DNA of 22,633 nucleotides from Litorimonas sp964352855 (GTDB lineage: Bacteria > Pseudomonadota > Alphaproteobacteria > Caulobacterales > Maricaulaceae), in NCBI GenBank assembly GCA_964352855.1, contig CAYGTR010000048.1:1-22633 (forward strand), written 5' to 3'. This document shows, piece by piece, positions 22,389 through 22,633 of this stretch. The number at the start of each line of letters is the position of its first letter. The first letter of the stretch is position 1. Under the pieces are notes generated by a model, which saw nothing but the letters and a program-made list of their open reading frames with translations, was not told the origin of the DNA and did not search any database. A program made the position numbers and the translations under genes.

Positions 22389-22633
22389 TTATTCAAGAAT
22401 TGCGCGCTCCATACGCGAATAGCGGGTAAAGTCTAGGGATTATGTCACTCGAACGTGGCTCTGTAAATAAGGGCCCTATCACCCTATCACCTATACTCTA
22501 TCGCCCTCCATTCTCCCGCCCCACTCACCCGGGCGAAGTCCGAGGTTTAAATAAACCAAAAGCGATTGATATTGCCTAAGGGTATGAGTGTTTAAACATG
22601 AACTTTTCTGTTCTGGGGGCTTAGGAGACGTTA
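22389..22633. other. intergenic region upstream of typA
   Basis: No gene recognised. It must contain the typA promoter on the minus strand. Near the right end are a 10-bp perfect palindrome TGTTTAAACA (22589-22598), a GGTTTA / TAAACC inverted repeat (22544-22557), and two copies of CCCTATCA. The last bases (TTAGGAGACGTTA) include AGGAG and look like a ribosome binding site for a plus-strand gene just beyond the window. Confidence 0.5.

Noticed and set aside
22441..22530. CCCTATCA-type repeats near typA as a CRISPR or tandem repeat array
   Set aside because: Only two short copies with no regular spacers.
1..22633. CRISPR array, tRNA, rRNA, insertion sequence, phage or attachment site
   Set aside because: No spaced repeat array, no tRNA-like cloverleaf, no transposase or integrase frame was seen.

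Overview
The window looks like part of an alphaproteobacterial chromosome of moderate GC content. The evidence is an Fo ATP synthase operon with duplicated b/b' subunits separate from F1, an HdaA-type DnaA regulator beside a DUF2066 protein and purMN, a TadE/G-like protein with a VWA domain, a CC0125/CC1285-type lipoprotein, and CtrA-like TTAACCAT half-sites. Together these suggest the Caulobacterales/Maricaulales (Hyphomonadaceae-like) branch. That placement is an inference; no rRNA or tRNA gene is visible to confirm it.

Layout. (1) 1-2493: atpI (5' end outside the window), atpB, atpE, atpF', atpF, closed by a strong terminator; this is the membrane sector of ATP synthase. (2) 2505-4369: a classical SDR on the minus strand, then a divergent pair, a DUF2256 zinc-ribbon-like protein overlapping a CsgA-like SDR by ATGA. 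(3) 4331-7803: hdaA and a DUF2066 secreted protein on the minus strand, divergent from purM-purN. A perfect 10-bp inverted repeat lies in the purM leader. (4) 7951-9895: a TadG-like VWA protein converging on ndk, with one perfect 19-bp inverted repeat serving both as terminator. (5) 10001-13342: a YheS-type ABC-F ATPase, an unrecognised 280-residue protein, and an I78-type lipoprotein whose stop shares a TTAA with its neighbour's. (6) 13405-14590: trmD-rplS without the usual rpsP-rimM in front. (7) 14591-17972: a gene-poor, AT-rich accessory stretch. It holds an unrecognised 481-residue secreted Cys-rich protein bracketed by two copies of a terminator-like sequence, apparent gene remnants, and a coupled secreted/membrane pair of unknown function. 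(8) 17969-22388: a small ParB-N-domain protein, a FAHD1-like hydrolase, a CC0125-type lipoprotein, two tandem TerB-like paralogs, and typA. (9) 22389-22633: non-coding, ending in what looks like the ribosome binding site of the next gene.

Most of the window is housekeeping: energy, purines, nucleotide pools, translation and replication control. I did not find a convincing new multi-gene system. The most open questions are the 14.6-17.7 kb accessory stretch, the tandem TerB-like pair, and the two perfect inverted repeats in the atp operon and purM leader.
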